A stretch of DNA of 64,000 bases, from positions 2,294,001 to 2,358,000 of the forward strand of contig JAWKIO010000005.1 in NCBI GenBank assembly GCA_041394265.1, read 5' to 3'. Numbering within the stretch: position 1 is the first letter of the stretch; each line of letters opens with the position of its first letter. Shown in pieces: positions 32,977 through 41,817 of the stretch. The stretch is from Acidimicrobiales bacterium. GTDB lineage: Bacteria > Actinomycetota > Acidimicrobiia > Acidimicrobiales > SZUA-35. Both the position numbers and the translations under genes were made by a program. The notes beneath the pieces are model-generated. The model made no database searches. It worked only from the letters and a program-made list of their open reading frames with translations, and was not told the origin of the DNA.

Positions 32977-34740
32977 TCACTGTGGCAGCCTCGGTCCGGC
33001 GAGTCGGAGGTCTTCACGTCGGCGAGTCTGCCCGGTGGCGTCCATCCAACCGAGAATGGCCAGGACGTACTTGCGGCTCGTTCCCCACAGATCGCGGATC
33101 TCTGCCACGGTCATACCTTCCGGTTGTGCCTCGAGCGCCGACCGGAGCCGGCGACCGGCAACCTCGAGTGCCGTCGCCGCGAAGTACACACCGTCGTGTT
33201 CGATGACGAGGCCCCGGCGCACGAGTTCCCTCACCTCGGCCCGGTCCACGCCGTCGGCGTTCGGCGGGGACAGCGGGTCTTGGAGCAGGACCTCGACCCA
33301 CCAGTGGTCGGCCAGCGGGTCGACGGGCGTGCCGAGCACGACACGCCCGGCATCGACCTTCGCCTCGTCGATGCGTTCGAGCACGGCTCGGCGCTGTTCG
33401 TCGAGGGTGGCGATGTCGAGCCCGAGCGCGCCGGCGGCCTCGATGTCGGCTCGCAGGGCCTCGATGGCGGCGTCGAGGACGTCGGACGGGACCACCCATC
33501 GGCCGACGAGGCGCAGGCCGTCGTCACCGTTGCCGCCGGGATCTGCGCCGATCGGCGTCGGTTGGTCGTCGTCGCCGATCAGCCGTCGGAGCTGAGCGAG
33601 TTCGATCCAGCCTCGCTCGGCGACGACCCGGTGGATCGAGCGGTCGGGTCGAGCCTTCGACGCCGGAACGATCGGGTCGACGTCAAGGATCTCACCGCCC
33701 CCGATGGTTTCGTCGCGACCGTGCTCGCGCAGGATGAACCGATCGCCGGGGACCAGCGGAAGGGGCCGGTCGAGATGAAGGCGAACGTTGCCGCGTGTGC
33801 CAGGGGCCAGGGTCTCGGGGCCGAGGATCCGCACGGCCGCGTTGAACTCGCCGGAGCCGATGTAGGCGGCGTAGGCGCCGCGCCGTGACACCTCGTGGCT
33901 GAGTGACGCCAGCACGTTGAGTTCGGCGTCGACCGTTCGGGTGTGATGCCAGGCGCCGTTGGTGACCAGGACGTCGCCCCGCTGCACGTCGTGGTGCGAG
34001 ATGCCAGTGAGGTTGACGGCGACCCGGGCGGCCGGCGGGGCGGTGTCGGTTGATTGGTGGTGCGTCTGCAGCGAACGAACTCGTGCACTCGACCGTTGCG
34101 GGGCAAGGAGGAGCTCGTCGCCGACCATGACCGAACCACCGGTGAGCGTGCCCGTGACCACGGTGCCGGCGCCGGCGGGAGCGAACGAGCGGTCGATCCA
34201 GAGCCGGGGCTTTGCCCGGTCGAGGGCCGGGCCGACACGGTCGACCAGTGCGTCGAGCTCGACCTCGAGCTGGTCGTAGCCCGCACGCCCGGGAGCGGCG
34301 ACCGGGACGACCGGGGCGGCTTCGAGGAACGAGCCCTCGACGTGCTCGGCGACATCGAGGAGCGCCAGCTCGAGGAGTTCGGCGTCGACCTGGTCGGTCT
34401 TGGTCAGCGCAATCACACCGTGAGCGACGCCGAGGAGGTCGAGAATTCGCAGGTGTTCCTCGGTCTGCGGCTTCCACCCTTCGGTGGCGGCCACCACGAA
34501 CAGGCATCCCTGGACGGCACCGACGCCGGCCAGCATGTTGCGGAGAAAGCGGATGTGGCCGGGCACGTCGATGAACGAGAGCGTGCGCCCCGAGCCCAGG
34601 GTGAGGCTGGCGAAGCCGAGATCGATCGTCAGACCCCGTGCCTTCTCCTCTTCCCAGCGATCGGGATCCGTGCCGGTAAGCAGTCGGATCAGTGTCGATT
34701 TGCCATGGTCGACGTGACCGGCGGTCGCGATGACGGTCAT
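32977..34740 (-). CDS. selB: Selenocysteine-specific elongation factor SelB
   Basis: 587 residues. GTPase that delivers selenocysteyl-tRNA to UGA codons marked by a SECIS hairpin. G1 is TAGHVDHGKSTLIRLLTG at 6-23, followed by DVPGHIRFLRNMLAGVG (G3) and ALTKTDQVD (G4). The EF-Tu-like domains II-III follow, then winged-helix repeats ending in GTSRKYVLAILGWMDATGQT. It overlaps selA by 4 nt (ATGA) and is convergent with whiB with 12 nt between stops. Confidence 0.96.
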   Translation of the reverse strand: MTVIATAGHVDHGKSTLIRLLTGTDPDRWEEEKARGLTIDLGFASLTLGSGRTLSFIDVPGHIRFLRNMLAGVGAVQGCLFVVAATEGWKPQTEEHLRILDLLGVAHGVIALTKTDQVDAELLELALLDVAEHVEGSFLEAAPVVPVAAPGRAGYDQLEVELDALVDRVGPALDRAKPRLWIDRSFAPAGAGTVVTGTLTGGSVMVGDELLLAPQRSSARVRSLQTHHQSTDTAPPAARVAVNLTGISHHDVQRGDVLVTNGAWHHTRTVDAELNVLASLSHEVSRRGAYAAYIGSGEFNAAVRILGPETLAPGTRGNVRLHLDRPLPLVPGDRFILREHGRDETIGGGEILDVDPIVPASKARPDRSIHRVVAERGWIELAQLRRLIGDDDQPTPIGADPGGNGDDGLRLVGRWVVPSDVLDAAIEALRADIEAAGALGLDIATLDEQRRAVLERIDEAKVDAGRVVLGTPVDPLADHWWVEVLLQDPLSPPNADGVDRAEVRELVRRGLVIEHDGVYFAATALEVAGRRLRSALEAQPEGMTVAEIRDLWGTSRKYVLAILGWMDATGQTRRREDLRLAGPRLPQ

Positions 34741-36008
34741 CGATCGCCGGTGGCCGCGAGGGCGGCGATGACCGCAGGGTCGTCGTTGGCGTCGATGGTG
34801 CGGAGGTCGATGATGGTCGACCCGTTCTCGATTCGAGCGATCAGTGGCCGCTCACCGGATCGCAACGAGCTGCGATGATCACCGGGTCGGCTCAGGCCCA
34901 CGCTGGCGAAGGTGGTTCCCGGCAGCGTGCCACCGCCGGGGACGGCACGAGTGTCGACGACGATCCAGGAGCCGGCCGTCGTGGCGGCGATGGCCTCGGC
35001 CCGCACTCGCAACTCGGCGGTCGGCGTCGCAACCATGCGCCAGAAGGGGATGTCGGTGCCGCGGCGATCGAGGTAGGCCAAGGTGGTCGTCTGCAGGGCG
35101 TCGAGTACGAGGCTGCCCGGACGCAGGGCGCGCGCCAGTGGGTGTCGCCCACAGGCGGCGACGAGGTCGGCCCTTCCGGCGATGATGCCGGCCTGCGGTC
35201 CGCCGAACAGCTTGTCGCCGCTGAAGATCACGAGGTCGGCGCCGGCGTCGAGACTCTGACGAGCGGCAGGCTCGTTCGCCAACCACGAAGGCGGAGGACC
35301 GTCGAGCCAGGGGCAAGCGGCGTCGAGATAGCCCGAGCCGATGTCGGCAACCACGATGGCGTCGAGCGTCGCCAGTTCGTCGATGCCGACCGATTCGGTG
35401 AACCCGACGATCTCGTAGTTGCTCTTGTGGACGTGGAGGACCACCTCGAGATCGTCGTGGGCATCGATCGCACGCTGGAAGTCGGCCAGTCGGGTGCGGT
35501 TCGTGGTGCCCACTTCGACGAGACCGGCGCCGGACTGCACCATCACGTCGGGAATGCGAAACCCTCCACCGATCTCCACCAGTTCGCCGCGACTGACAGC
35601 GGCCCGCTTGCCGGCTGCCAGCGCGGCGAGAACGAGCATGACGGCAGCGGCTCCGTTGTTGACGACCATGGCGGCCTCGGCCCCCGTGGCCGTGGCGAGG
35701 AGGCTCCCGATGCCGGCCTGCCTGCTCCCGCGTTCGCCGGTTTCGAGGTCGAGTTCGAGATTGGAGAACGTGGCCTCGTGGTCGACGGCCACCGGTGCCC
35801 GGCCGAGATTCGTGTGGAGCAGTACACCGGTGCCGTTGATCACCGGCGTCAGCAGCCGACGGCGCACTCGGTTGGCTTCGGTCTCGGCCATGTCGGTCGT
35901 GCCGTCGGCGATCAGGCGTCGAGCCAGGTCGACGAGCACGGGGTGCGGCAGACCGCTCGCTCGTAGTGAGCGGGCCAGCCGGTCGACAGAGGGGGGTCGA
36001 TCGCTCAT
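34737..36008 (-). CDS. selA: L-seryl-tRNA(Sec) selenium transferase SelA
   Basis: 423 residues. PLP enzyme that turns Ser-tRNA(Sec) into Sec-tRNA(Sec) using selenophosphate. Typical motifs are NGTGVLLHTNLGRAPV (about 58-73), ERGSRQAGIGSLLATATGAE, VHKSNYEIVGFTESV and the PLP lysine K266 in IFSGDKLFGGPQAG. A TATCCT -10 candidate lies about 35 nt upstream. Selenophosphate synthetase (SelD) is not in the window. Together with tRNA-Sec at 62.4 kb it makes the organism selenocysteine-competent. Confidence 0.96.
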   Translation of the reverse strand: MSDRPPSVDRLARSLRASGLPHPVLVDLARRLIADGTTDMAETEANRVRRRLLTPVINGTGVLLHTNLGRAPVAVDHEATFSNLELDLETGERGSRQAGIGSLLATATGAEAAMVVNNGAAAVMLVLAALAAGKRAAVSRGELVEIGGGFRIPDVMVQSGAGLVEVGTTNRTRLADFQRAIDAHDDLEVVLHVHKSNYEIVGFTESVGIDELATLDAIVVADIGSGYLDAACPWLDGPPPSWLANEPAARQSLDAGADLVIFSGDKLFGGPQAGIIAGRADLVAACGRHPLARALRPGSLVLDALQTTTLAYLDRRGTDIPFWRMVATPTAELRVRAEAIAATTAGSWIVVDTRAVPGGGTLPGTTFASVGLSRPGDHRSSLRSGERPLIARIENGSTIIDLRTIDANDDPAVIAALAATGDR

Positions 36009-36081
36009 GAACCGGCTGTTCCAGCGGTGGTCTGCACACCCCGAGGATAGGCCTGCCGGTCGGGGAGGGCCTCGGCGCCGG

Positions 36082-36087
36082 TAGACT
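36082..36087 (+). promoter_or_regulatory. -10 element TAGACT, leaderless
   Basis: TAGACT with an 8-nt spacer to the ATG at 36096; no ribosome-binding site. Confidence 0.6.
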
Positions 36088-36095
36088 TGGTGTCG

Positions 36096-36635
36096 ATGTT
36101 CTCCCGCTCGGCGCTCGTGATCTTCGGCCTCTTGGTCGCTGAGTACTTCGCCGCCGCATGGGTGGTCGGGCAGATCGGGTTCGGATCGACGCTGCTCCTC
36201 CTGCTGTTGTTCATGATCCTCGGTGTCGCGGTGACTCGTCAGCAGTCGGCCGGTCTCCTCGTCTCGACGCTGGCGTCGGCAGCCGATCCTTCCACCGACT
36301 CCTCCACCGCTGTCGCCGGTCGCTTTCTCGGCCTGATCGCCGGTGTCCTCATTGGATTCCCTGGTTTCGTCACCACCGCCGTCGGTGCCGTGCTGCTGAT
36401 CCCTCCGGTCCGCAAGGCCGTCGAACCACGGCTGGCGGCCCGGGCTTCGTCCTGGTCTGTGCCCTTCATCAACCGCTCAGGATCGCTGCACGACGCCAGG
36501 CGCCCTGGACGACGCGGCCCATCGGGCGATGGAACCATCATCGATGTCGATCTGGTGGATCGGGCGCATCCCGATGGCCGGAACGCCGGTGATGTTGCAG
36601 ATGTACCACGATCAGCTCGGCCTGAACTCGGCTGA
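36096..36635 (+). CDS. fxsA: FxsA family membrane protein
   Basis: 179 residues from the ATG at 36096. FxsA homologues are small membrane proteins; the E. coli one suppresses phage T7 exclusion by the F plasmid. AEYFAAAWVVGQIGFGSTLL and FLGLIAGVLIGFPGFVTTAVGAV-like segments (about three helices within 1-110) are the family core. A basic cytoplasmic tail follows. The physiological role in actinobacteria is unknown. Confidence 0.85.
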   Translation: MFSRSALVIFGLLVAEYFAAAWVVGQIGFGSTLLLLLLFMILGVAVTRQQSAGLLVSTLASAADPSTDSSTAVAGRFLGLIAGVLIGFPGFVTTAVGAVLLIPPVRKAVEPRLAARASSWSVPFINRSGSLHDARRPGRRGPSGDGTIIDVDLVDRAHPDGRNAGDVADVPRSARPELG

Positions 36636-36665
36636 CCTACTCGTCGCAGAGGAGCAACGAATCCG

Positions 36666-37241
36666 ATGACCATCGAAGAACCAACGCCACCACCGCCGAT
36701 CACCCCAGGCGTCGCTCGGGCGCTCAGCCCGCTGGTGCGGCGCATCGCTTGCGCCGAAGCCGACGGTGAGCCGGGGCTCAACACCTACCTGATCGGCATC
36801 GACGAGATCGTGATCGTCGACCCGGGACCGGGCGATGCCTCGCACCTCGACGTGCTGTGTGGCTGTGGTGGCGATCGCATCCGGTGGATCGTCATGACCG
36901 ATCCGTCCCCTGCCTACTCCGGCGGTGCGCTCAAGCTGAAGGAACTCACGGGTGCCGAATTGGTGGCGCCCCCTGGCTTCGAAGGTGCCGACACCGTGCT
37001 CGGCGACGGCTACAAGATCGACGCCACCGAGTTCCGCATGGCGGCGATGGCCATGGGAAGTCCGAGCGACGGACGCCACGTCTTCTTCCTCGAGCAGGAG
37101 CGTTCGCTCATCGCCGGTGATCACTTGAGCGACGAGATCCCGAACGACTTCCCTGCCCGGGTGAAGTCGTTCCGGCTGAAGGCGATCGCTCCGGGGCGCG
37201 GTCAGTACATCGAAGAGGCGAAGAAGCACCTCGGACTCTGA
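36666..37241 (+). CDS. Metallo-beta-lactamase-fold protein lacking the metal site
   Basis: 191 residues with GAGGAGC upstream. The LACTB2-like frame is clear: PGLNTYLIGIDEIVIVDPGP, IRWIVMTDPSPAYSGGALKL, ELVAPPGFEGADTVLGDGYK and RSLIAGDHLSDEIP. At the HxHxDH motif the sequence is DPSPAYSGG, so all four canonical ligands are changed; the TPGHT histidine region reads AMGSP. Only the later Asp (AGDHL) remains. It is therefore a probable pseudoenzyme, perhaps a binding or regulatory protein. It follows fxsA by 30 nt. Confidence 0.8.
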   Translation: MTIEEPTPPPPITPGVARALSPLVRRIACAEADGEPGLNTYLIGIDEIVIVDPGPGDASHLDVLCGCGGDRIRWIVMTDPSPAYSGGALKLKELTGAELVAPPGFEGADTVLGDGYKIDATEFRMAAMAMGSPSDGRHVFFLEQERSLIAGDHLSDEIPNDFPARVKSFRLKAIAPGRGQYIEEAKKHLGL

Positions 37242-37547
37242 TCGGTCGATGCTCGCCGGGTCGACCGTCCGAGTCGAGACCGAGTGACCCAGACCGCATG
37301 AACGGTGAAGGGCCCCCGACCGATCGGTCGGGGGCCCTTTTCGGAAGCGACCTGAGGCTGGATCGCCCACCCAGCCCCATGCCGCCATCCGGTCCCCTGA
37401 TCCCGCAGTGCTGAGGGTGGGATCAGGGGAGGGGGTTGAACCCGTGTCGGCGCCGGGCACCGTTCGGTGTTCGAGAGCTTCGGTCAGCCGGGCCGGGGGA
37501 ACCCGCTGACCGAGACCGGGACTCCGCCGCAGGCCCCGGTGTCACGA
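37242..37547. other. 306-bp spacer with terminator and two further inverted repeats
   Basis: No gene seen. After the terminator at 37308-37345 come a 12-bp inverted repeat TCCCCTGATCCC/GGGATCAGGGGA (37393-37404, 37419-37430) and an 8-bp one TCGGTCAG/CTGACCGA (37480-37487, 37506-37513). The last two lie downstream of the minus-strand membrane gene and may end its transcript. Confidence 0.65.
37308..37345 (+). terminator. Strong intrinsic terminator
   Basis: AAGGGCCCCCGACC and its complement pair perfectly around GATC (14-bp stem, 37308-37341) and are followed by TTTT. It ends the fxsA/MBL-like transcript. Confidence 0.9.
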
Positions 37548-38264
37548 TCACGCCTGGCGGTCCGGCGACGCAGCCGAGGCGGATGGTGAGAACTTGCGGT
37601 AGACCGCAGGCCAGAAATGGTCGCGGGCTGCCCAGATGCCGCCGACGCCGAACTTGATCACCAGGATCAGGCCGAGGCTTCCCACGATGGCGGTGAACAG
37701 GGTGTCGACGATGTCGTTCGCCACCTCGATGTGATCGATGGCGGCGAAGATGCCGATCACCCAGATGGCGGTCGTGGCGGCCGTCGTGAGCGCCGAGCCG
37801 TAGTCGAGGTTCGACAGGGCGGGCCGCATGACGTTGGCCACGGTGTTGGCGACCAGGCCGGTGATGATCACGATGATCGAGGCCACGATGATCTTCGGGA
37901 TGAAGGCGATGAGTCCGTCGAGTGCATCGCTGATGTCGTTCTGACCGAAGGCACTGAGCCCGAGCTTCAGCACGAGCAACATGATGAGGTAGTAGATGAT
38001 CTGAGCGACGAACCTGCCGCTATCGGCAAAGCCGGCTCGTTCGATGTGCGTGCCGATACCGGCGGCGTCGATGTAGTCGTCGAAACGGATCTTGTGCAGC
38101 ACCGTGGTGATGGCCTTGCGAACCATCTTCGCAATGAACGAACCCACGAGGAAGATCAAGACGAACGCCACCAATTTGGGAACGAAGTCGGCGATGTCGC
38201 CGACTGTCTTGGTCAAGATCCCATCGAAGTCGATGCTGACCGCCAGAAGTCGCCCGTGAACCAT
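37548..38264 (-). CDS. MscS-related membrane protein (conserved TM-helix repeats)
   Basis: 238 residues from the ATG at 38264 (GGAG five nt upstream). About five hydrophobic helices. The repeated FVPKLVAFVLIFLVGSFIAK and FIPKIIVASIIVIITGLVAN are the conserved TM_helix (PF05552-type) repeat found in mechanosensitive-channel relatives such as CmpX. The MscS beta domain is absent. It lies divergent from the ECF sigma operon whose last gene encodes a related protein. Function inferred as membrane-tension or osmotic related. Confidence 0.78.
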   Translation of the reverse strand: MVHGRLLAVSIDFDGILTKTVGDIADFVPKLVAFVLIFLVGSFIAKMVRKAITTVLHKIRFDDYIDAAGIGTHIERAGFADSGRFVAQIIYYLIMLLVLKLGLSAFGQNDISDALDGLIAFIPKIIVASIIVIITGLVANTVANVMRPALSNLDYGSALTTAATTAIWVIGIFAAIDHIEVANDIVDTLFTAIVGSLGLILVIKFGVGGIWAARDHFWPAVYRKFSPSASAASPDRQA

Positions 38265-38422
38265 GATTGCTCCATCGTGTTGTCGCGGAACGGCTCGTCC
38301 CGTTCCGGCGGTGTTCAGGACGGTTGGGCGCCTACGAAAGTCGCGAGAAACCACCACGGCGAGTTGGCGGCGGAACGAATCCGGGGGATGGGCGAGCAAA
38401 AGTAGAAAGTGCGCGACTCCCA

Positions 38423-38428
38423 TAAGCT
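38423..38428 (+). promoter_or_regulatory. -10 candidate TAAGCT
   Basis: TAAGCT lies 10 nt before the GTG at 38439; the spacing is slightly longer than in other leaderless genes here. Confidence 0.4.
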
Positions 38429-38438
38429 CACGTGCGTC

Positions 38439-39041
38439 GTGTCCCTATTGCGTCTCTTGTTTCACCGTGTGCGAACGCCCTCGCTCTGGGCGATTCCACC
38501 AGGCACCGGCTCGCCGGGCGAACGAGCGCGTGCGTCGAGTGGTGACCCCGACGATCTCCACCAGCTGGTGGTCGACCACGGCGACGCCGTCTTCCGGCTC
38601 GCCTATTCCGTCGTGCGCGACCGGGCGCTGGCCGAGGACGTCACCCAGGACACCATGCTCAAGGCCTGGCTGGCGCTACCGAGCTTCCGCGGTGACTCGT
38701 CGATGCGGGGGTGGATCATGAGGATCGCCCACAACACCGCGATCTCGACCCTCCGCAGTCGCCGAGCGTTCGTGACCGATCCGATCGACCTGCCCGAGGC
38801 GACCGACCGCCCACAGCAACTTCCCGAGCACCGCGTCGAGCAGTCGCAGGCGATGACCGACTTCGAGGCGGCACTCGACACGCTCGACGATCTGTCTCGA
38901 AGTGTCGTGGTGCTCCGAGAGATCGAGGGATTGGCGTACGAGGAGATCGCCCGATTGCTCGATGTGCCGCTGCCGACGGTCAAGACCCGGCTGCTGCGGG
39001 CGCGACGCAAGCTGGCCTCGGCATTGCGGGAGTGGTCATGA
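38439..39041 (+). CDS. ECF-type RNA polymerase sigma factor
   Basis: 200 residues from the GTG at 38439 (GTG 38409 alternative). Region 2: LVVDHGDAVFRLAYSVVRDR, ALAEDVTQDTMLKAWLALP and SMRGWIMRIAHNTAISTLRS. Region 4: LSRSVVVLREIEGLAYEEIA and LPTVKTRLLRARRKLA. It is first in a three-gene operon with a zinc-binding anti-sigma factor and an MscS-like membrane protein, each overlapping the next by 4 nt. Confidence 0.92.
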   Translation: MSLLRLLFHRVRTPSLWAIPPGTGSPGERARASSGDPDDLHQLVVDHGDAVFRLAYSVVRDRALAEDVTQDTMLKAWLALPSFRGDSSMRGWIMRIAHNTAISTLRSRRAFVTDPIDLPEATDRPQQLPEHRVEQSQAMTDFEAALDTLDDLSRSVVVLREIEGLAYEEIARLLDVPLPTVKTRLLRARRKLASALREWS

Positions 39042-39367
39042 TCCGGCGCCACCCCTCCACCGAGCAGCTGCGGCGGTGGTTGCACGACGATACGCCGGTC
39101 GATGGCCCGGATCTGACGGCTCATATCGACAACTGTCACCGCTGCGCGGCCAAGCTCGAACACCTGGCAATCGGTGATGATCTCGAACGGTCCGACCTCG
39201 GCTCGATACTGTCGAGCGTGCTTGCACCGAACGCCGGGCTCTCGGATCGTGTCGAGGGAAAGGTGATCGACCGATTGGGGTCTCGTCAGATGTTGTCGGT
39301 GCTCGGTGACCTGTTCGGTGCCGGACTCGAGACCTCGAAGTTGTTGCTCACGGAGGAGGACCTATGA
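39038..39367 (+). CDS. ZAS-type anti-sigma factor
   Basis: 109 residues starting in an ATGA overlap with the sigma gene. HIDNCHRCAAKLEHL supplies the H-x3-C-x2-C zinc motif of ZAS anti-sigma factors (RsrA/ChrR class). No transmembrane helix follows, so it should be cytosolic, holding the sigma factor and perhaps sensing redox or metal state. The C-terminal half (about 50-109) is helical and unassigned. Confidence 0.85.
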   Translation: MIRRHPSTEQLRRWLHDDTPVDGPDLTAHIDNCHRCAAKLEHLAIGDDLERSDLGSILSSVLAPNAGLSDRVEGKVIDRLGSRQMLSVLGDLFGAGLETSKLLLTEEDL

Positions 39368-40113
39368 CCGGAACCGACTGGATCATCGTCGCAGGCATGC
39401 TGATCGGCGGCATCCTCGCCGGGCTGCTGGCTTCCCGCCTGGTCTTCCGGGCCCTGGCGAAGGACACTCGTCCGCCGGCGCTCCAGGAGGCGGCCTCCCC
39501 CCTGTCGAGTCTGGTGCTGTGGGGCGGGGTCATCATCGGCATGATCAGTGCCCTCGGTGTGATCAGCCCCGACGCCCTCGATCAGCTGCCGAAGGATCTC
39601 ATTGCCTTCCTGCCCCGGGTGCTGTCGGCGGCCATCATCGTGATCCTGGCCAATGTCGTGAGCGCATTCGCGCTGACGGCGATCGGTCCGGCGCTGGCTC
39701 GAGCGTCGGCGGCCGTACAGCGGCAGGTGTCGATGGCGGTTCGTGGCACGATCGTCGGACTCGCCGTCCTGCTCGCCGTCGCCCAGCTCGGGATCGACAC
39801 CACCGTGGTCAATCTCGGTGTTGCCGCCATCTTCTTCGGACTCGCCGCCAGTTTCACGTTGCTGGTCGGGCTGGGTGGTCGTGGGATCGCCGCCGAGGTC
39901 GCTTCGACGCGAACGCTACGGCGCATGCTCGCCATCGGTGACCACATCCAGAGCGGCGACCTGGCCGGCACCGTGGTCGGGTTGCATCCGACAGCGATCG
40001 AACTCGAAACCGCCGATGGCGAACGGGTGCTCGTGCCGTCCTCGTCCATCGCGAGCGAGCGTCTCGTCATCGATCGGGCCGCACCTCCTGGCACCGGAGC
40101 GCCACAGGCCTGA
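39364..40113 (+). CDS. MscS-like mechanosensitive channel relative
   Basis: 249 residues, ATGA overlap with the anti-sigma gene. Four or more helices: IIVAGMLIGGILAGLLASRL, LVLWGGVIIGMISALGV, FLPRVLSAAIIVILANVVSA and VRGTIVGLAVLLAVAQLGI. The last helix pair (AAIFFGLAASFTLLVGLGGR) resembles MscS TM3, and a small beta domain follows (IQSGDLAGTVVGLHPTAIEL, RVLVPSSSIASERL). Its cotranscription with a sigma/anti-sigma pair links membrane tension to gene control, by inference. Confidence 0.82.
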   Translation: MTGTDWIIVAGMLIGGILAGLLASRLVFRALAKDTRPPALQEAASPLSSLVLWGGVIIGMISALGVISPDALDQLPKDLIAFLPRVLSAAIIVILANVVSAFALTAIGPALARASAAVQRQVSMAVRGTIVGLAVLLAVAQLGIDTTVVNLGVAAIFFGLAASFTLLVGLGGRGIAAEVASTRTLRRMLAIGDHIQSGDLAGTVVGLHPTAIELETADGERVLVPSSSIASERLVIDRAAPPGTGAPQA

Positions 40114-40145
40114 GTGTCGGGGCGTCAGACCGAAGCATTGGTGCG

Positions 40146-41366
40146 TCAGAGCTCGAGTTCGTCGAGCGCGGCTTCGGCTGCAGCGAGCAGTCGCGCGGTA
40201 CAACCGGCCATCTCGATCGGCGGCGCAACCTCGGTGACGATTCGCTCGGCGATCTGATGGAACGCGCTGGCTGCCGCTCCCTCACCGAGCACCGCAGGTG
40301 TGCCGGCATCGCCACCGTGCGACACCGCCGGCTCGATCGGGACCTGCCCGATGAGTGGAGCGCCGGAGGACGCGGCCAAGGCGGCCCCGCCTCCGGACCC
40401 GAAGAGTTCGTACGAGCGGCCGTCCTCGGTGATGAACGCCGACATGTTCTCGATGATGCCCGCCACCCGGACGTAGGACTTGCGTGCCATGGTCACCGCT
40501 CGTGCCGCCACCTTCTGTGCGCCCGTGGCCGGCGTGGTGACGACGATCATCTCGGCTCGGGGCAACATCCGAGCGAGACCCATTGCGACATCGCCGGTGC
40601 CTGGTGGCATGTCGATGACGAGGTAGTCGAGATCGTCGGCCCAGGCGACATCCTCGAGGAAGTGCTGCACGGCACGGTTCAACATCAGGCCGCGCCACAG
40701 CAGGGCCGACTCCTCGTCTTCGACCAGGAACCCCATCGAGACGACGTCGAGCCGGCCGGAGCCGAACGCCAGCGAGTGGGGCTTGATGATCGGGCGTTCT
40801 CCCGTACCGTCGGCGTCGAGTCGACCCTCGATGCCGAGCATGCGTGGCACCGAGAATCCCCAGATGTCGGCGTCGATGATCCCGACGTGCAGCCCACGCA
40901 TGGCGAGCGCAGCGGCGAGGTTGACCGTGACGGACGACTTGCCGACCCCGCCCTTTCCGGACGCAATGGCCAAGACCTTGGTGGTGGGAGCGATGGCGGT
41001 CTCACCCGCAGTGTCGACGGCGTGTTTGCGGGCACGATCCATCGTCAGCGCCTTTTCTTCGGCGCTCAGCTCGGTCCACTCGATCTGGACGTCGGAGACC
41101 CCAGGCATCGAACCGATCCGGGCCGTGGCGTCGGAGGTGATCTGGGCCCGGAGCGGGCAGCCGAGGGTGGTGAGCGCGATGGTGATGGTGACCACACCGT
41201 TGTCGACATCGGCTCGCTTGGCCATCCCCAACGACACGATGTCGAGGTTCAGCTCCGGATCGATCACCCCGCGCAGCACTTCCATCACGTCGGCCGGCGA
41301 CGGCGAGCCGGTGTCACCTCCGGCCGGATCGTCGTTCGGAGCGTGCTGGTGGTTCACGAACGTCAT
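40146..41366 (-). CDS. mrp: Mrp/NBP35-family iron-sulfur carrier ATPase
   Basis: 406 residues from the ATG at 41366. An N-terminal MIP18/DUF59 domain (VLRGVIDPELNLDIVSLGM, about 30-105) precedes a ParA-like ATPase with Walker A IASGKGGVGKSSVTVNLA and VIDMPPGTGDVAM. The CPxC motif that binds Fe-S in other Mrp proteins is replaced (ENMSAFITEDGRSYELFG), as in mycobacterial Mrp. Divergent from a HesB-type gene, consistent with Fe-S assembly. Leaderless-type promoter TAGCCT. Confidence 0.92.
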   Translation of the reverse strand: MTFVNHQHAPNDDPAGGDTGSPSPADVMEVLRGVIDPELNLDIVSLGMAKRADVDNGVVTITIALTTLGCPLRAQITSDATARIGSMPGVSDVQIEWTELSAEEKALTMDRARKHAVDTAGETAIAPTTKVLAIASGKGGVGKSSVTVNLAAALAMRGLHVGIIDADIWGFSVPRMLGIEGRLDADGTGERPIIKPHSLAFGSGRLDVVSMGFLVEDEESALLWRGLMLNRAVQHFLEDVAWADDLDYLVIDMPPGTGDVAMGLARMLPRAEMIVVTTPATGAQKVAARAVTMARKSYVRVAGIIENMSAFITEDGRSYELFGSGGGAALAASSGAPLIGQVPIEPAVSHGGDAGTPAVLGEGAAASAFHQIAERIVTEVAPPIEMAGCTARLLAAAEAALDELEL

Positions 41367-41373
41367 GGCCTCC

Positions 41374-41379
41374 AGGCTA
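41374..41379 (-). promoter_or_regulatory. -10 element TAGCCT, leaderless
   Basis: Minus-strand TAGCCT, spacer ggaggcc (7 nt), then the ATG of mrp at 41366. Confidence 0.6.
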
Positions 41380-41458
41380 GGAGATGGGAATGATTGCGCC
41401 CGAGTCGGCGTTGTGGATATCGGGACCGCCCGGTGTGCATCTCCGTGCACACGACCAT

Positions 41459-41464
41459 TAGCCT
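41459..41464 (+). promoter_or_regulatory. -10 element TAGCCT with leader
   Basis: TAGCCT 29 nt before the ATG at 41494; the leader carries GGAGGA. Confidence 0.5.
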
Positions 41465-41493
41465 TCACCCACCGACTCCATGGAGGACTTGGC

Positions 41494-41817
41494 ATGATCA
41501 CTGTCACCGACAACGCCGCAGGCAAGCTGAAGACTCTTCTCGACGAAGAGGGCGACGCTGCGCTGGCACTTCGAGTCGCCGTGCGCCCCGGCGGATGCTC
41601 CGGCTTCAGCTACGAGATGTTCTTCGACGCCGACTCGGCCGCCGACGACATCACGTCCACCGTCGGTGATGGCGTTCGCGTGATCGTCGACCCCACCAGC
41701 GCACAACTGCTCAACGGGGCCACGCTCGACTACAAGGACGGCCTTCAGCAGGCCGGCTTCTCGATCGACAATCCCAACGCCCAGCGCACCTGCGGCTGCG
41801 GGCAGTCGTTCAGCTGA
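41494..41817 (+). CDS. HesB/IscA-type iron-sulfur cluster insertion protein
   Basis: 107 residues with GGAGGActtggc before the ATG. A-type carrier fold with the three cluster cysteines: VRPGGCSGFSYEM and the C-terminal RTCGCGQSF (CGCG). VIVDPTSAQLLNGATLDYKD is the family middle. It hands [2Fe-2S] or [4Fe-4S] to target proteins and faces mrp. Its 3' end overlaps the convergent redoxin gene by 8 nt. Confidence 0.95.
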   Translation: MITVTDNAAGKLKTLLDEEGDAALALRVAVRPGGCSGFSYEMFFDADSAADDITSTVGDGVRVIVDPTSAQLLNGATLDYKDGLQQAGFSIDNPNAQRTCGCGQSFS

